Below, one piece after another: positions 10,736-21,948 of a DNA stretch of 64,000 nucleotides. Below the pieces are notes generated by a model. It had not been told where the DNA came from. It searched no databases and was given only the letters and a program-made list of their open reading frames with translations. A program made the position numbers and the translations under genes. Source of the DNA: an uncultured bacterium (GTDB lineage: Bacteria; Bacillota_I; Bacilli_A; RF39; UBA660); contig CAMVPB010000001.1 in NCBI GenBank assembly GCA_947169285.1, forward strand, positions 141,226 through 205,225. Direction: 5' to 3'. Within the stretch, counting starts at the first letter, position 1. Each line of letters opens with the position of its first letter.

Positions 10736-11515
10736 TTATTCTCCATTTCTAGGATAGCCAATATACATGGTTCCTTTTGTTCTAATACCGCCTATCCCAT
10801 CTGGTCCATATTTTGTTTTAGATAATATGTCTATTAAATCAATTTCTTTACTTTTATCTGTATAACTAAGTGTTACTGCAATTATTGCAGGATCTAAAGC
10901 GTGAATATTAACTCTTTTTGGGCTAGATGCAAAAGTTGCTCCTGATTTAATTAAATTTTCATAATCACTTTGACAAGCACCTGCTATTATTATTAAACCA
11001 TCATTAGACTTTTCATATTCTCTAGCTTTTCGAACTGTTTTTATGAAATTTATACTATTTTTATATTTTGTATTTTCTTTGCCTCTTCCATAAAATGCAT
11101 CATGGCCCGTTACTATTAAAATATCAGGTTTTACCTCTTCAAGATATCCAATTATTTTATTCGGCATTTCCTTTTCATTTAAAGATTTACCATAAGCAAG
11201 TACATGAGCTTTTTTATAAAATTCCATACATTTTTTTAAATAATCATCATCACCATCTATGTGAAGAATTTTACCTGGAAGATAAAAATAATCACTTCTA
11301 TTTAATAGTCTGCCATTTAATACTTTATCAGCATAAGAATAATCACAATTAACTGCCTTTGTATCAAGTTTTACTAAATCTTTCTCATCTGCATCAGCAT
11401 ACAATCTCAATTCTACGCCTTTTAAATAGCAAATATTTTTTTTCTTATTTATAACTTTAAAAACAATATCGTTGTTATGAGATTTTCTAGTAACAATATC
11501 TCCAATTAAAATCAC
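10736..11515 (-). CDS. yabG: Sporulation peptidase YabG
   Basis: VTGHDAFYGRG...NSINFIKTVRKAREYE...IIAGACQSDYENLIKSGATFASSPKRVNIHALDP. Confidence 0.93.
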   Translation of the reverse strand: MILIGDIVTRKSHNNDIVFKVINKKKNICYLKGVELRLYADADEKDLVKLDTKAVNCDYSYADKVLNGRLLNRSDYFYLPGKILHIDGDDDYLKKCMEFYKKAHVLAYGKSLNEKEMPNKIIGYLEEVKPDILIVTGHDAFYGRGKENTKYKNSINFIKTVRKAREYEKSNDGLIIIAGACQSDYENLIKSGATFASSPKRVNIHALDPAIIAVTLSYTDKSKEIDLIDILSKTKYGPDGIGGIRTKGTMYIGYPRNGE

Positions 11516-11562
11516 TTTATCACCTAAAAAATTATATTCAAATAAATAAAAAATATATCTAA

Positions 11563-12357
11563 CTATAAATTGTTAGATATATCTATAAATTCTTCTACTG
11601 TGAGAGATTCAGCTCTTGCTGTTAAATCTTTGTTATATTTTTTCAATACATTATTTATTTTTTCTAAATCATATTTTTTTAAATTGTTTTTCAAATTTTT
11701 TCTTTTAAATTGAAACGAATCTTTTATAAGCTTATAAAATACATTTTCATTATTTACTTTCAATTTACTTTCTTTGCTTTTAAATTTAATAACCACACTA
11801 TCGACTTTTGGGACTGGAAAAAAACAATTTTTGGAAACAATTGCAACTTTAGAAATGTCATAATTATATTGTAGAAAAACACTTATTGATCCATAATCTT
11901 TTGTGTTTGGAACAGCAGAAAACCTTTCTGCAACTTCTTTTTGAACCATTAAAATCATTTCAGTTGGATTTGATTCTTTTGTTATTTTATTTATTATTGC
12001 AGTAGTAATATAATATGGTAAATTTGCTACAAAATATAAATTCTTATATTTTTTAGTTTTTAAAAATTTATTTAAGTCTATATTTAAAAAGTCTTCATAT
12101 ATTATTTTTAAATTATTATTATCTTTTTCTAGTTTATCTAATTCTTCTTTTAATCTGGTATCTATTTCAAATGAAATAACATTTGCATTTAATTCTACTA
12201 ATTTCTTTGTTAATGCTCCACTACCAGGACCGATTTCAATTATTATTGAATCTTCTCTTATATCAATTGAATTTATAATTTTATTTATAATATTTTGATC
12301 AATTAAAAAATTTTGACCAAGAGATTTCTTGTATTCAAAATTTTTCATTATTACCAC
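11563..12357 (-). CDS. rsmA: 16S rRNA dimethyladenosine transferase RsmA/KsgA
   Basis: SLGQNFLID, IEIGPGSGALT, NLPYYITT. Confidence 0.97.
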   Translation of the reverse strand: MVIMKNFEYKKSLGQNFLIDQNIINKIINSIDIREDSIIIEIGPGSGALTKKLVELNANVISFEIDTRLKEELDKLEKDNNNLKIIYEDFLNIDLNKFLKTKKYKNLYFVANLPYYITTAIINKITKESNPTEMILMVQKEVAERFSAVPNTKDYGSISVFLQYNYDISKVAIVSKNCFFPVPKVDSVVIKFKSKESKLKVNNENVFYKLIKDSFQFKRKNLKNNLKKYDLEKINNVLKKYNKDLTARAESLTVEEFIDISNNL

Positions 12358-12908
12358 CCTAATCTTAAAACTTCAAATTCCAAATTTTTTATTCTTCCAA
12401 CTTTTTTGCGTGCTTCATCTTCAGTATTCATTAACAAGTCTATGTTATTTCCACCAACGCCTCTGTCCATAACAACTGCTACAATAGGCTCTGATGAGAC
12501 TTTTCCAACTTTAAACCTTAAGATTGTCCCACATGGATACCTTTTACTACTAGCTACCATTCTGATCGTTCCATATTCTTTATCATCAAAGAAAATACCT
12601 TTTTCTAACACATTTATCCTTGGCTTACATGCAACGATTCCAGAACATAGCGGGCAATCTCCAGCATAACCAGTCAAACTGCCTACAAATGTAGTTTCTG
12701 GTTGATATAATGCAGTTTTATAAGACTCTTCTTGTTGATTTGATATTACCTCATAATTTATTGATTTATTCAAATTGTCATTTTTAACAACAGTAATAGA
12801 TGTTCTTTTCATTTCAGTGGTTGTAATAAACATAACAAAAAATAATAAAGAAAAAATTCTAAAATATGTTACCCATTTTTTTGGCTTGTATTTTTTCATT
12901 TTCTTCAC
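12351..12908 (-). CDS. 3D-domain (YabE/RpfB-like) secreted or anchored protein
   Basis: N-terminal TM; C-terminal YPCGTILRFKVGK...AVVMDRGVGGNNIDLLM 3D domain. Confidence 0.75.
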   Translation of the reverse strand: MKKMKKYKPKKWVTYFRIFSLLFFVMFITTTEMKRTSITVVKNDNLNKSINYEVISNQQEESYKTALYQPETTFVGSLTGYAGDCPLCSGIVACKPRINVLEKGIFFDDKEYGTIRMVASSKRYPCGTILRFKVGKVSSEPIVAVVMDRGVGGNNIDLLMNTEDEARKKVGRIKNLEFEVLRLGW

Positions 12909-12935
12909 CTTTCTAACAATAAAATTATATCATTT

Positions 12936-13718
12936 TTAGTCTTTAATGTCAAAAATTTTATAGCAATTTTTAGTAGTAATTTTTCCTAATTCTTCCAATG
13001 ATATATTAAAAATTTTTGATAAAAATTTTGCCGTCTCTAAAACATATTTTGGTTCATTTTGTTTACCACGAAATGGTTCAGGAGTCATATACGGAGAATC
13101 TGTCTCTAACACTATGTTTTTCAATCCGATTTTATTAATATAATTCTTCAAATTACAATTTTTAAAAGTAATTAATCCTCCTATACCAAGTTTATATCCG
13201 ATTTTTATATATTCCATTGCAGTCTCATAAGAACCAGAATAGCAGTGTATAACACCCTTTATATTATATTTCTTTAATATATTAATTGTATCTAATGTTG
13301 CTTCTCGTGAATGAATTATTACTGATTTATTATATTTTTTGGCTAAAGCCATTTGAAATTCTAAAAGTTTAATTTGATCTTCTTTATTTTCTTTTCCATA
13401 ATAATAATCAAGCCCTATTTCTCCAATTGCAATAAAATTTTTATCATTTAAATTTTTAACAATATAATTCTCTAATTTTTCTTTTATTTTTTCATTAACA
13501 TTAGTTACATCCTCTGGATGTATTCCCAAAGCATAATAAAAATTGTGCTCATGAGATATTTTTATAACATTTTCAATGTTGTTAATACTTGTAGCACAAT
13601 TAATTATTTTTACAATTCCATTTTCTTTTGCACTTTCTACAATATCATCAATATTTTTATAATATTCATCATAAATATGTGCATGACTATCTACTAACAT
13701 AAAACACCTATTTTTCAT
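12936..13718 (-). CDS. tatD: TatD-family hydrolase
   Basis: MLVDSHAHIYDEYY, ALGIHPEDV, GEIGLDYYYGK, ETDSPYMTPEPFRGKQNEP. Confidence 0.95.
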   Translation of the reverse strand: MKNRCFMLVDSHAHIYDEYYKNIDDIVESAKENGIVKIINCATSINNIENVIKISHEHNFYYALGIHPEDVTNVNEKIKEKLENYIVKNLNDKNFIAIGEIGLDYYYGKENKEDQIKLLEFQMALAKKYNKSVIIHSREATLDTINILKKYNIKGVIHCYSGSYETAMEYIKIGYKLGIGGLITFKNCNLKNYINKIGLKNIVLETDSPYMTPEPFRGKQNEPKYVLETAKFLSKIFNISLEELGKITTKNCYKIFDIKD

Positions 13719-13902
13719 TTGTCATTATTAGCATGTATTTTAATAAATAATAATCTAACGAAAATAAAAATACAAACCAATAAAAATGTTTTAAATTAAT
13801 GCTATCAATTATTATGTTTAATAATAACAAAATAATTGTAAATACAACAAACTTCTTATCTACTTCATACTTCAATAATTCTTTTATTGTTTTCATACGC
13901 AT
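13708..13902 (-). CDS. Small two-TM hypothetical protein
   Basis: ORF with hydrophobic segments, in operon frame upstream of tatD. Confidence 0.4.
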   Translation of the reverse strand: MRMKTIKELLKYEVDKKFVVFTIILLLLNIIIDSINLKHFYWFVFLFSLDYYLLKYMLIMTNEK

Positions 13903-13979
13903 CCATTAAAATATAGCAATTTAAAAAAAATCTTTCAACAAGTTTTACGTTTTTTTTCTTTTTTTGACATTTTTTTACA

Positions 13980-14489
13980 TTATTCAAGTTTTTCTTTTAA
14001 AAGAAATACAAATATTTCTACAACTAATAAATCTTTTTCTTCTATCTTATTTTCATTATATAATACTATACTGCCAAGAATATCTGTATTTACTATTATT
14101 GGACAAAAATAGTAATTACTTTTTACTTCTAATTCATTTGTAATTTTTAATGGTTTATTTTCTAAGTATTGTTTTCTTGAATCAATTAATTCTATAAATT
14201 GATGAGATAGTTTTCTATCTTTTATTTCATTTGTTTTTTTACAAACTAACAAAACATTTTCTTTATCAGTAATAATAAAATTTGATTTTAAAAATCTTTC
14301 TAATATGCAAAAGTAACTATTTAATATATCTTTTAAATTTTTTAATCTATAAAATTTTTCTAAAATTATTTTGTCATCATTAATAGATATTTCTAAATCA
14401 TCACTATTTTTTATATTTAAGTTCTTTCTAAGTTCTTTTGGAATCACTATTCTACCAAGTTCATCTACTTTTCTTACTATTCCAGACAT
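13980..14489 (-). CDS. spoVT: AbrB-family stage V sporulation regulator SpoVT
   Basis: MSGIVRKVDELGRIVIPKELRKNLNI plus C-terminal GAF-like domain. Confidence 0.88.
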   Translation of the reverse strand: MSGIVRKVDELGRIVIPKELRKNLNIKNSDDLEISINDDKIILEKFYRLKNLKDILNSYFCILERFLKSNFIITDKENVLLVCKKTNEIKDRKLSHQFIELIDSRKQYLENKPLKITNELEVKSNYYFCPIIVNTDILGSIVLYNENKIEEKDLLVVEIFVFLLKEKLE

Positions 14490-14592
14490 AAACCCTTCTT
14501 TCTTTATTATTTTTAACCCATATAATAAGGATTATACATTTGACTTTTATATTTTTTTAAAATATACTTTTATTATAGAAAGAAGTGATAAT

Positions 14593-15057
14593 ATGACAGT
14601 TGAAGCTACAATTGAAATACCTAAAAATACTAGGAATAAATATGAAATCGATAAGAAAACAGGAAAAATTAAATTAGATAGAGTCTTATATTCATCATTA
14701 TCTTATCCAGGCGAATATGGTTTTATAAATAACACACTTTCAGATGATGGTGATCCCTTGGATATATTAATCCTTGCTGATAATCCAACTTTTCCTGGCT
14801 GTATTGTTGATGCAAGAATAATAGGATATTTAGATGTTATAGACAACGGAGAAGGAGATCAAAAAGTAATTGCCGTTTTAGATAAAGATCCTAGAGCAAG
14901 CCAAATTAATGAAATTAACGATTTGCATGAACATCAATTAATTGAAATAAAAGATTTTTTTCAAAATTATAAGAATTTACAAAACATTTCAGTAATTGCA
15001 AAGGATTTTCATACAAGATTAGAAGCTGAAGAATTAATTAAAAAAACAACAATATAA
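14593..15057 (+). CDS. ppa: Inorganic pyrophosphatase
   Basis: MTVEATIEIPKNTRNKYEIDKKTGKIKLDRVLYSSLSYPGEYGFINNTLSDDGDPLDILIL; true ATG at 14593 inside the longer ORF. Confidence 0.95.
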   Translation: MTVEATIEIPKNTRNKYEIDKKTGKIKLDRVLYSSLSYPGEYGFINNTLSDDGDPLDILILADNPTFPGCIVDARIIGYLDVIDNGEGDQKVIAVLDKDPRASQINEINDLHEHQLIEIKDFFQNYKNLQNISVIAKDFHTRLEAEELIKKTTI

Positions 15058-15092
15058 AAAATGAAGTTATTTGTTTACTTCATTTTTTATAT
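15058..15092. terminator. Bidirectional terminator between ppa and mfd
   Basis: aaaaaatgaagttatttgtttacttcatttttt hairpin with flanking A/T runs. Confidence 0.7.
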
Positions 15093-18000
15093 ACTTTAAT
15101 ACTTCTAGAATATAGTATAAATAATGCTTTTCATAATCAAGTTTTAATAATGATAATACAATAAAATTATTTCTATAAACAAATGCAAATTTAGAATTTA
15201 ATCTCACTGTGTAAACAAATAAATTTTCTATATCTAATTTCTTATATATATTTTCTTCTATTTTTAATGATATTTTCATATTATCATTTATTAATATTTT
15301 AATATCTAAATATCTTAATATGTTTTCTACATATTCTTGAATCATATAATTCTCAATTTTATCATCAATAAAACCAAATCTATCAATTATCTCATCTTTT
15401 AATTTTTTATAGTCTTCATCATTGTTTATACTATTTATTTTATTATGAAGTTCTATTATTAATTCATCTTCTTCTGAATAGTTTTTATCTATATGTGTTG
15501 AGACATTATCTAGTAACGTTTGAGTATCTTTGTTTTCTTCTTTAGTACCATTTAATTCTTCATTTATAAGCTCCAAATACAAATCAACACCAACCGAATC
15601 AATAAAACCTGCTTGTTCAGTACCAAGCATATCTCCGGCTCCTCTAATACTCAAATCTCTCATTGCTATTTTATAACCACTACCTAAATTAGTGAATTCT
15701 TTTATTGCATTTAATCTTTTAACTGCTGTTTCACTTAATATAGATTTTGAATCATACATTAAGTATGTATAAGCTATTTTATTACTTCTACCAACTCTAC
15801 CTCTTATCTGATAAAGTTGACTAAGACCATAATGATCAGCATCAATAACTATCATAGTATTAGCATTTGGAATGTCAATTCCATTCTCAATTATTGTTGT
15901 ACTTAATAAAACATTAAATTCATTATTATAAAATTCAGTCATTATATTTTGAATTTTTTCTTTATCCATTTTGCCATGTGCATACTTAAAAGTTATATTA
16001 GGCATAAGATGTTGAAATTTTTTTAAAGTTTCTTCCATTTTTTTAATATTGTTATAAAGAATAAATACCTGTCCATTACGAGAAACTTCCTTTTGAATAA
16101 CTTCTTTTAATAATAATTCGTCATACGCAATGACATAAGTTTGAACTGGATATCTATTTTTTGGTGGTGTTTCAATTAAAGATAAGTCTCTAATACCTGT
16201 TAATGACATTTGAAGAGATCTTGGTATTGGAGTTGCTGATACACTTAATATATGTACATTATTTTTATATTTTTTTATTTTTTCTTTGTGCATCACACCA
16301 AAACGTTGTTCTTCATCTATTACCAATAATCCTAAATTTTTAGGCTTTATATCATCACTTAATAACCTATGAGTACCAATTAAAACATCAATTTTTCCTG
16401 TAGATAAATCTTCCAAAATTTTTTTAGTATCTTTTGGCGTGTTGTATCTATTTAATAATCTTATATTTACTCCGTAATTTTTAAATCTATTTATAGCATT
16501 ATCATATTGCTGCTGCGAAAGTAATGTTGTTGGGCACAAATATAACACTTGCTTATTATTCATAACTGCTTTAAAAATAGCTCTAAATATTACTTCTGTT
16601 TTTCCATAACCAACATCTCCACATAATAGTCTATCCATTGGTTTAGAAGATTCTAAATCTTTCTTTATTTCATTAATTGCTTTAATTTGATCAACAGTTG
16701 GTTCATATTGAAATTCGGATTCAAATTGTAATTGCAATGCACCATCTTTTTCATATGGTGTTACTACTGCATTAGTTCTTGCTCTATATAATTTTATTAA
16801 TTCTTCTGATATTTCTTTTATTTTATTCTTGATTCTATTTTTTACTTTCTCCCACTCGAAAGAATTTAATCTTTGTATATTTGGTTTAGCACCATCTTTA
16901 GAAGAATATTTATATAATTTTTCTAGACTATTGACTGGTATATATAATTTATCAGTACCTTTGTACTGTAAAAGAATATAGTCATTTTCAAAACCATTTT
17001 TTCTAATTGTTGTTATTCCCATATAAACACCTATTCCATGCTTTTTATGAACAACATAATCTCCTACTTTTAAATCTTCTATACTGGTTATTCTCTTACC
17101 AACTTTATATTTAATATTATAATTATAACTATTATTGGATTTTTTTAAATCATTTGAAGAATAATAATATTTTTTATTATATATAAAACCTCTATTTAAT
17201 ACTTCATCTATAACTTTAATATTATTTTGTACTAATAATTCGTTTAATTTCTTGTTTATTGAATATATTACCCCACAATTATTTTTAATATCATTTATAA
17301 ATTTTTCTGTATTCTCATTATAATTTACTATTTCTTCTGCGACAATTTTATAGTCATATTCATTATTATAGTTATCAATTAAATCAACATATATTTTATT
17401 CTTTATATAGTTTATATCAAAATTATAGTTTCTATTTTCCTCATAATATTTAGCTTGCTCATTTATAGTTTCAATACTCTTAATAATCTTACTATAATCT
17501 TGAATCAAAGTAATAGGATCATTGAGATAATCAATAATACTTGAATTTGAATTGTCATATTCATCAGTCACAGGTAACACGTTTATCATATTTAATTCTT
17601 TAATTGATAATTGAGTTACTTCATCAAAAGATTTTATTTTTTCTATTTGATCATCAAAAAATTCGATTCTAATAGGATGTTCTTGATCAATTGGAAAAAC
17701 ATCTAATATAAAACCTCTTACAGAATATTCACCTGTATTAGTAACAACTGTATCTCTTTTGTATCCTATTTCTTCTAATTTTTTTAAAACATTTTCTCTA
17801 TTACATTTATTATTTATTTTAAAATTTAAAGACATATTTTTAAAAGAATTTAAAGAAGGTAATTGTTTAAAGTATGAATTAATTGGGCACACAACTATCT
17901 TCTTTTTTTTGCTTGAAATACTATTTAATAAACTCATTCTCATGTATAATAAGTCTGGAGAAGCTGCGATTGCCTTTTTAGTTAAATAGTCATCATCTGG

Positions 18001-18210
18001 AAAAATATAGACCTCATCATAATAATTTTTTAAATTAAAAAATAATTTGTTAGCTTCATTTAAGTTAGAAGTTAATAACAATAAATTTTTTTCTTCATGT
18101 GAAAAAATATATAATATCAACTGATTATATATTTCATTATCAACACATGATATTTTCGTATTATTCTTGATTTCAAAATTAAATAAGTTTTTATATAGAT
18201 TGTTTCTCAT
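15067..18210 (-). CDS. mfd: Transcription-repair coupling factor Mfd
   Basis: CarD-like domain, GDVGYGKTEVIFRA, DEEQRFGV, QLYQIRGRVGRS. Confidence 0.97.
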   Translation of the reverse strand: MRNNLYKNLFNFEIKNNTKISCVDNEIYNQLILYIFSHEEKNLLLLTSNLNEANKLFFNLKNYYDEVYIFPDDDYLTKKAIAASPDLLYMRMSLLNSISSKKKKIVVCPINSYFKQLPSLNSFKNMSLNFKINNKCNRENVLKKLEEIGYKRDTVVTNTGEYSVRGFILDVFPIDQEHPIRIEFFDDQIEKIKSFDEVTQLSIKELNMINVLPVTDEYDNSNSSIIDYLNDPITLIQDYSKIIKSIETINEQAKYYEENRNYNFDINYIKNKIYVDLIDNYNNEYDYKIVAEEIVNYNENTEKFINDIKNNCGVIYSINKKLNELLVQNNIKVIDEVLNRGFIYNKKYYYSSNDLKKSNNSYNYNIKYKVGKRITSIEDLKVGDYVVHKKHGIGVYMGITTIRKNGFENDYILLQYKGTDKLYIPVNSLEKLYKYSSKDGAKPNIQRLNSFEWEKVKNRIKNKIKEISEELIKLYRARTNAVVTPYEKDGALQLQFESEFQYEPTVDQIKAINEIKKDLESSKPMDRLLCGDVGYGKTEVIFRAIFKAVMNNKQVLYLCPTTLLSQQQYDNAINRFKNYGVNIRLLNRYNTPKDTKKILEDLSTGKIDVLIGTHRLLSDDIKPKNLGLLVIDEEQRFGVMHKEKIKKYKNNVHILSVSATPIPRSLQMSLTGIRDLSLIETPPKNRYPVQTYVIAYDELLLKEVIQKEVSRNGQVFILYNNIKKMEETLKKFQHLMPNITFKYAHGKMDKEKIQNIMTEFYNNEFNVLLSTTIIENGIDIPNANTMIVIDADHYGLSQLYQIRGRVGRSNKIAYTYLMYDSKSILSETAVKRLNAIKEFTNLGSGYKIAMRDLSIRGAGDMLGTEQAGFIDSVGVDLYLELINEELNGTKEENKDTQTLLDNVSTHIDKNYSEEDELIIELHNKINSINNDEDYKKLKDEIIDRFGFIDDKIENYMIQEYVENILRYLDIKILINDNMKISLKIEENIYKKLDIENLFVYTVRLNSKFAFVYRNNFIVLSLLKLDYEKHYLYYILEVLKYIKNEVNK

Positions 18211-18766
18211 TTTTTATTCCATTGTATTTGCTCATTAATTTTTCAAAATCAATATTCGAAAAATCTTCAATTATATTATTTGTAATTTTAAAAATATTAT
18301 TTAGTTTTTCTAATTCTTCTGAATTAAAGCTACTCAAAACATAATCTTTTAATTTAAATTTATTTTTTGAAATTCCTATTTTAACACGTTTAATATTTTT
18401 TGTTTTTAATTTGTTTATTATATCGTTAATTCCATTATGTCCACCAGAAGAACCTGATTTTTTAATTTTTAATTCACCCACTTCAAAATTTATGTCATCA
18501 TATATAACTAATATATCATCTACATTTAAGTCAAAATAATTTTTAAATTCTAATACTGCATCACCAGATATATTCATAAATGTTTGAGGTTTTAATAATA
18601 TTACTTTTTCATTATTTACCATAGTTTCTGCATATAAAGCATTAAATTTATTCTTAAAAATCAAATTATTTGAACTAGAAAAAGCATCAACTGCCATAAA
18701 GCCGACGTTATGTCTTGTTTTTTCATATTCCTTACCAGGATTTCCTAATCCAACTATTAATTTCAT
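18191..18766 (-). CDS. pth: Peptidyl-tRNA hydrolase
   Basis: MKLIVGLGNPGKEYEKTRHNVGFMAVD. Confidence 0.97.
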   Translation of the reverse strand: MKLIVGLGNPGKEYEKTRHNVGFMAVDAFSSSNNLIFKNKFNALYAETMVNNEKVILLKPQTFMNISGDAVLEFKNYFDLNVDDILVIYDDINFEVGELKIKKSGSSGGHNGINDIINKLKTKNIKRVKIGISKNKFKLKDYVLSSFNSEELEKLNNIFKITNNIIEDFSNIDFEKLMSKYNGIKNEKQSI

Positions 18767-19623
18767 TTTTTTTGCTCCTCATTTTTATTATACAATAAAT
18801 TCTTCGATACTCCATATTTTTTTGATATTAACTTTACAGCATCTTTATTAGACATGCCTTTTTTAATTTCTAGTTTAACTTCTTTTAAAAGCTCATCTAT
18901 ATTAACCTCTTTTTCTCCCTTTTCTACAACTATTACTATCTCTCCTTTAATATCTTTATATAATTCAATTGCTTCACTTATTTTTCCTCTAAATATTTCT
19001 TCATGTATTTTAGTTATTTCTCTACATACACTTATATTTCTATCTCCGAATACATCTAGCATCAATTCTAATGTAGACAAAAATCTATGAGGAGCTTCAT
19101 AAAAAACTAATGTAAATTGTATATTTTTTAATGCTTCTAATTCTCTTTTTGCAGTTGATATTTTACTATTTAAAAAACCATAAAATAAAAATTTATTTGC
19201 TTCTATTCCGGACATATTTAATGCTGGAAGCAACGCTGATGGCCCTGGTAAAGATATTACATTTATATTATTTCTAATAACTTCTTTTACTAATTCATGC
19301 CCAGGGTCACTTAAAAGTGGTGTCCCCTGATCAGAAATTAAAGCAATATTTTTACCAGATTTTAATTCATCAACAACTTTATTTTTTATTTTTTCTTCAT
19401 TGTATAAATGGCATGCTTTCAAAGGCTTATTTATTTCATACATATTAAGTAAAATTGATGAAGTTCTTGTGTCTTCAGCATAGATTAAATCTACTAATTT
19501 TAAAGTTTCTAATGCTCTTAAAGTAATATCAGCTTTATTTCCGATTGGAGTTGGAACTATATATAAATTTCCAATCTTATTATCACTATAACTTTTCTGT
19601 AACAATTTAATCACCTCTTTCAA
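18763..19623 (-). CDS. rsmI: 16S rRNA 2'-O-methyltransferase RsmI
   Basis: GNLYIVPTPIGNKADITLRALETLKLVDLIYAEDTRTS. Confidence 0.95.
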   Translation of the reverse strand: MKEVIKLLQKSYSDNKIGNLYIVPTPIGNKADITLRALETLKLVDLIYAEDTRTSSILLNMYEINKPLKACHLYNEEKIKNKVVDELKSGKNIALISDQGTPLLSDPGHELVKEVIRNNINVISLPGPSALLPALNMSGIEANKFLFYGFLNSKISTAKRELEALKNIQFTLVFYEAPHRFLSTLELMLDVFGDRNISVCREITKIHEEIFRGKISEAIELYKDIKGEIVIVVEKGEKEVNIDELLKEVKLEIKKGMSNKDAVKLISKKYGVSKNLLYNKNEEQKK

Positions 19624-20338
19624 ACATCTTTAATATTTCCTTCGTATAATTAGAATTTTCATCATGTACTATTAAAGGACTTAATACTTTAACACCTATA
19701 TTTGTATTTTTTTTTGCCTCTATCAAAACTAAATTTGATTCAGAATCTTTCTTCGAAAATACAAATCTTATCCTCTTTGGTTCTAGTCTATATTTTCTTA
19801 AAATCTCAATTATCTCCGCTAACCGTTCAGTTCTATGAACTAAAGCAAATGTACCTTTGTTAACTAATAATTTAGAAGAAATAGATATGATATCTTCTAA
19901 ATTTATAAGTGTTTCATGTCTTGCATTTGTTTTAACTTTATTTTTATTTAAAATACTTGTATCTATTTTTTTAAAGTATGGTGGATTAGACAATATCAAA
20001 CCAAAAGATTCGCACTTATAATAAGACAATAAATCTTTTATATCAATATTTAGTATTTTTATTTGATTATCTAACTTGTTAATACTTACTGATTCAACAG
20101 CTAAATTATATATTTCTTTTTGAATTTCTACACCAATTATTTTTTCTTTTGTTTTAGTCGATAATATTAAAGGTATTGGAGCATTTCCAGTTCCAAGATC
20201 TAATATATTTTTTGTTTTATCATTTATATTAACAAAATTAGCAAGCAAAACAGAATCCAAGCTAAAATTAAAGTATTCATTTACTTGTACTATTTTTAAA
20301 TTTTTATAACCTACTAAATCATTTATTACTTTTTCCAT
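19607..20338 (-). CDS. tRNA1(Val) (adenine-N6)-methyltransferase-like (YabB/TrmN6)
   Basis: ILDLGTGNAPIPLIL, LILSNPPYFK; syntenic. Confidence 0.85.
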   Translation of the reverse strand: MEKVINDLVGYKNLKIVQVNEYFNFSLDSVLLANFVNINDKTKNILDLGTGNAPIPLILSTKTKEKIIGVEIQKEIYNLAVESVSINKLDNQIKILNIDIKDLLSYYKCESFGLILSNPPYFKKIDTSILNKNKVKTNARHETLINLEDIISISSKLLVNKGTFALVHRTERLAEIIEILRKYRLEPKRIRFVFSKKDSESNLVLIEAKKNTNIGVKVLSPLIVHDENSNYTKEILKMFERGD

Positions 20339-21128
20339 AATCTTTGCAATTCAAACATATTGTTTCTGTGCCATGTTCTGGTATGTTAACAATATACTTT
20401 CTATTAGGAATATCTATGAATATTACACTACCTTCTCCGAATTTTGTTTCAACAACATCACCCACTTCTGGCATTCCTTTTCTATTTTCTTCATATAGTT
20501 CATCTTCATATGTTAAACAACATAAAAGTCTTCCACAACTTCCATTTATTTTCGCTGGATTTAAAGCTAAATTTTGATTTTTTGCCATTGATATTGATAC
20601 AGAATCTAGATTGTTTAAAAAACTAGAGCAACATAATTTTCTTCCACATGGACCTAATCCAGAAATTTCTTTGGCTTTATCTCTTATTCCTATTTGTCTC
20701 AATTCAATTCTTGTTTTATATATTGCAGCTAATTCTTTAGCAAGTTCACGAAAATCAATTCTATTTTCAGAGATAAAATATAACATTAATTGACTTCTTT
20801 CAAAACTAAAATTTGAATCCACAAAAGTCATTTTTAATCCTAATTTTTCTGATAACTCAGTAGCTTTTACCAATGCTTTTTCTGCGTCTTTTTTATTTTT
20901 ATTATATGTGTTTTTATCTTTAGAAGTTGCGATTCTAATTACCCTTGACAATTCTTTATCATCAGATTCAAAATCTACATCAGGGTTTTTTAAAACTATT
21001 TTTGCATATTCTAATCCCTTTTCAGTTTCAACAATAACATCATCTTCATCAGTTATTTCAACTTTACTTGCATCAAAATAATATATTTTACCATTTTCTT
21101 TAAAAGAAACTCCTACTACTTTTCCCAT
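20319..21128 (-). CDS. ricT: PSP1-domain protein RicT/YaaT
   Basis: GLGPCGRKLCCSSFL...NPAKINGSCGRLLCCLTYE. Confidence 0.95.
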   Translation of the reverse strand: MGKVVGVSFKENGKIYYFDASKVEITDEDDVIVETEKGLEYAKIVLKNPDVDFESDDKELSRVIRIATSKDKNTYNKNKKDAEKALVKATELSEKLGLKMTFVDSNFSFERSQLMLYFISENRIDFRELAKELAAIYKTRIELRQIGIRDKAKEISGLGPCGRKLCCSSFLNNLDSVSISMAKNQNLALNPAKINGSCGRLLCCLTYEDELYEENRKGMPEVGDVVETKFGEGSVIFIDIPNRKYIVNIPEHGTETICLNCKDYGKSNK

Positions 21129-21940
21129 TATAATCTCCCAATTTCTATTAGAAATTTATCAATAAATAAATTTACATTTAAATTATACTTTAATAAATCA
21201 ATATTGTCATTTAAAATTTTTATTTTATCAATTATTTTTTTATAACTGTTTCTTTGTATTATGTTATCAATTAACTCTTCATAATCATTAAATATATTTA
21301 AATTTATTCCATATATTTTGTTTAAACAGTCTTTGTAAAACAATTCTATTATATTTAAAACTCTTTTTAATTCTTCTTTTTCAAACGATTTATATAATTC
21401 ATTAAAATTATATGCAATTGAATTTGTGCCAGTTGACTCTATTAGTTTAATTATAGATATACTTTCATTGATTATTTTCTCATTTTCTATCTTATTATTA
21501 ATGGGTTCACATTGAATTATTTGACACCTTGATTTTATAGTTGAGATAACAAGATCTATATTTGAAGTTATTAGAAAAGCATATATATTTTCAGAAGGTT
21601 CTTCAAGAGTTTTTAATAGACAATTTGCTGACGAAGCATTTAATTTTTCACATTCTTTTATTATATATACTTTACTATTAAAAATTTGAGAAGTCTTAGA
21701 AAGTTTTTCTTCTAACTCTAATATTTTTTCTTTTTTTATAGTATTTTTTTCTGGTTCTATAAAATAAACATCTGGATTATCTAAAATTTTCATATCAGTT
21801 TTAAATATTATTGAACACAAAATAAACTCTATTGCACTTTCTATATTTTCATAAATTGTATTAGAAAATAAATATGCATGTCCAATAGAATTTAAAGCAT
21901 TTTTTTCTTTGAAATACTTTTTTATTTCTTCTGTGTTCAT
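21128..21940 (-). CDS. holB: DNA polymerase III delta' subunit HolB
   Basis: GHAYLFSNTIYE, NASSANCLLKTLEEPSENIYAFLITSN. Confidence 0.9.
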   Translation of the reverse strand: MNTEEIKKYFKEKNALNSIGHAYLFSNTIYENIESAIEFILCSIIFKTDMKILDNPDVYFIEPEKNTIKKEKILELEEKLSKTSQIFNSKVYIIKECEKLNASSANCLLKTLEEPSENIYAFLITSNIDLVISTIKSRCQIIQCEPINNKIENEKIINESISIIKLIESTGTNSIAYNFNELYKSFEKEELKRVLNIIELFYKDCLNKIYGINLNIFNDYEELIDNIIQRNSYKKIIDKIKILNDNIDLLKYNLNVNLFIDKFLIEIGRL

Positions 21941-21948
21941 TTATACTC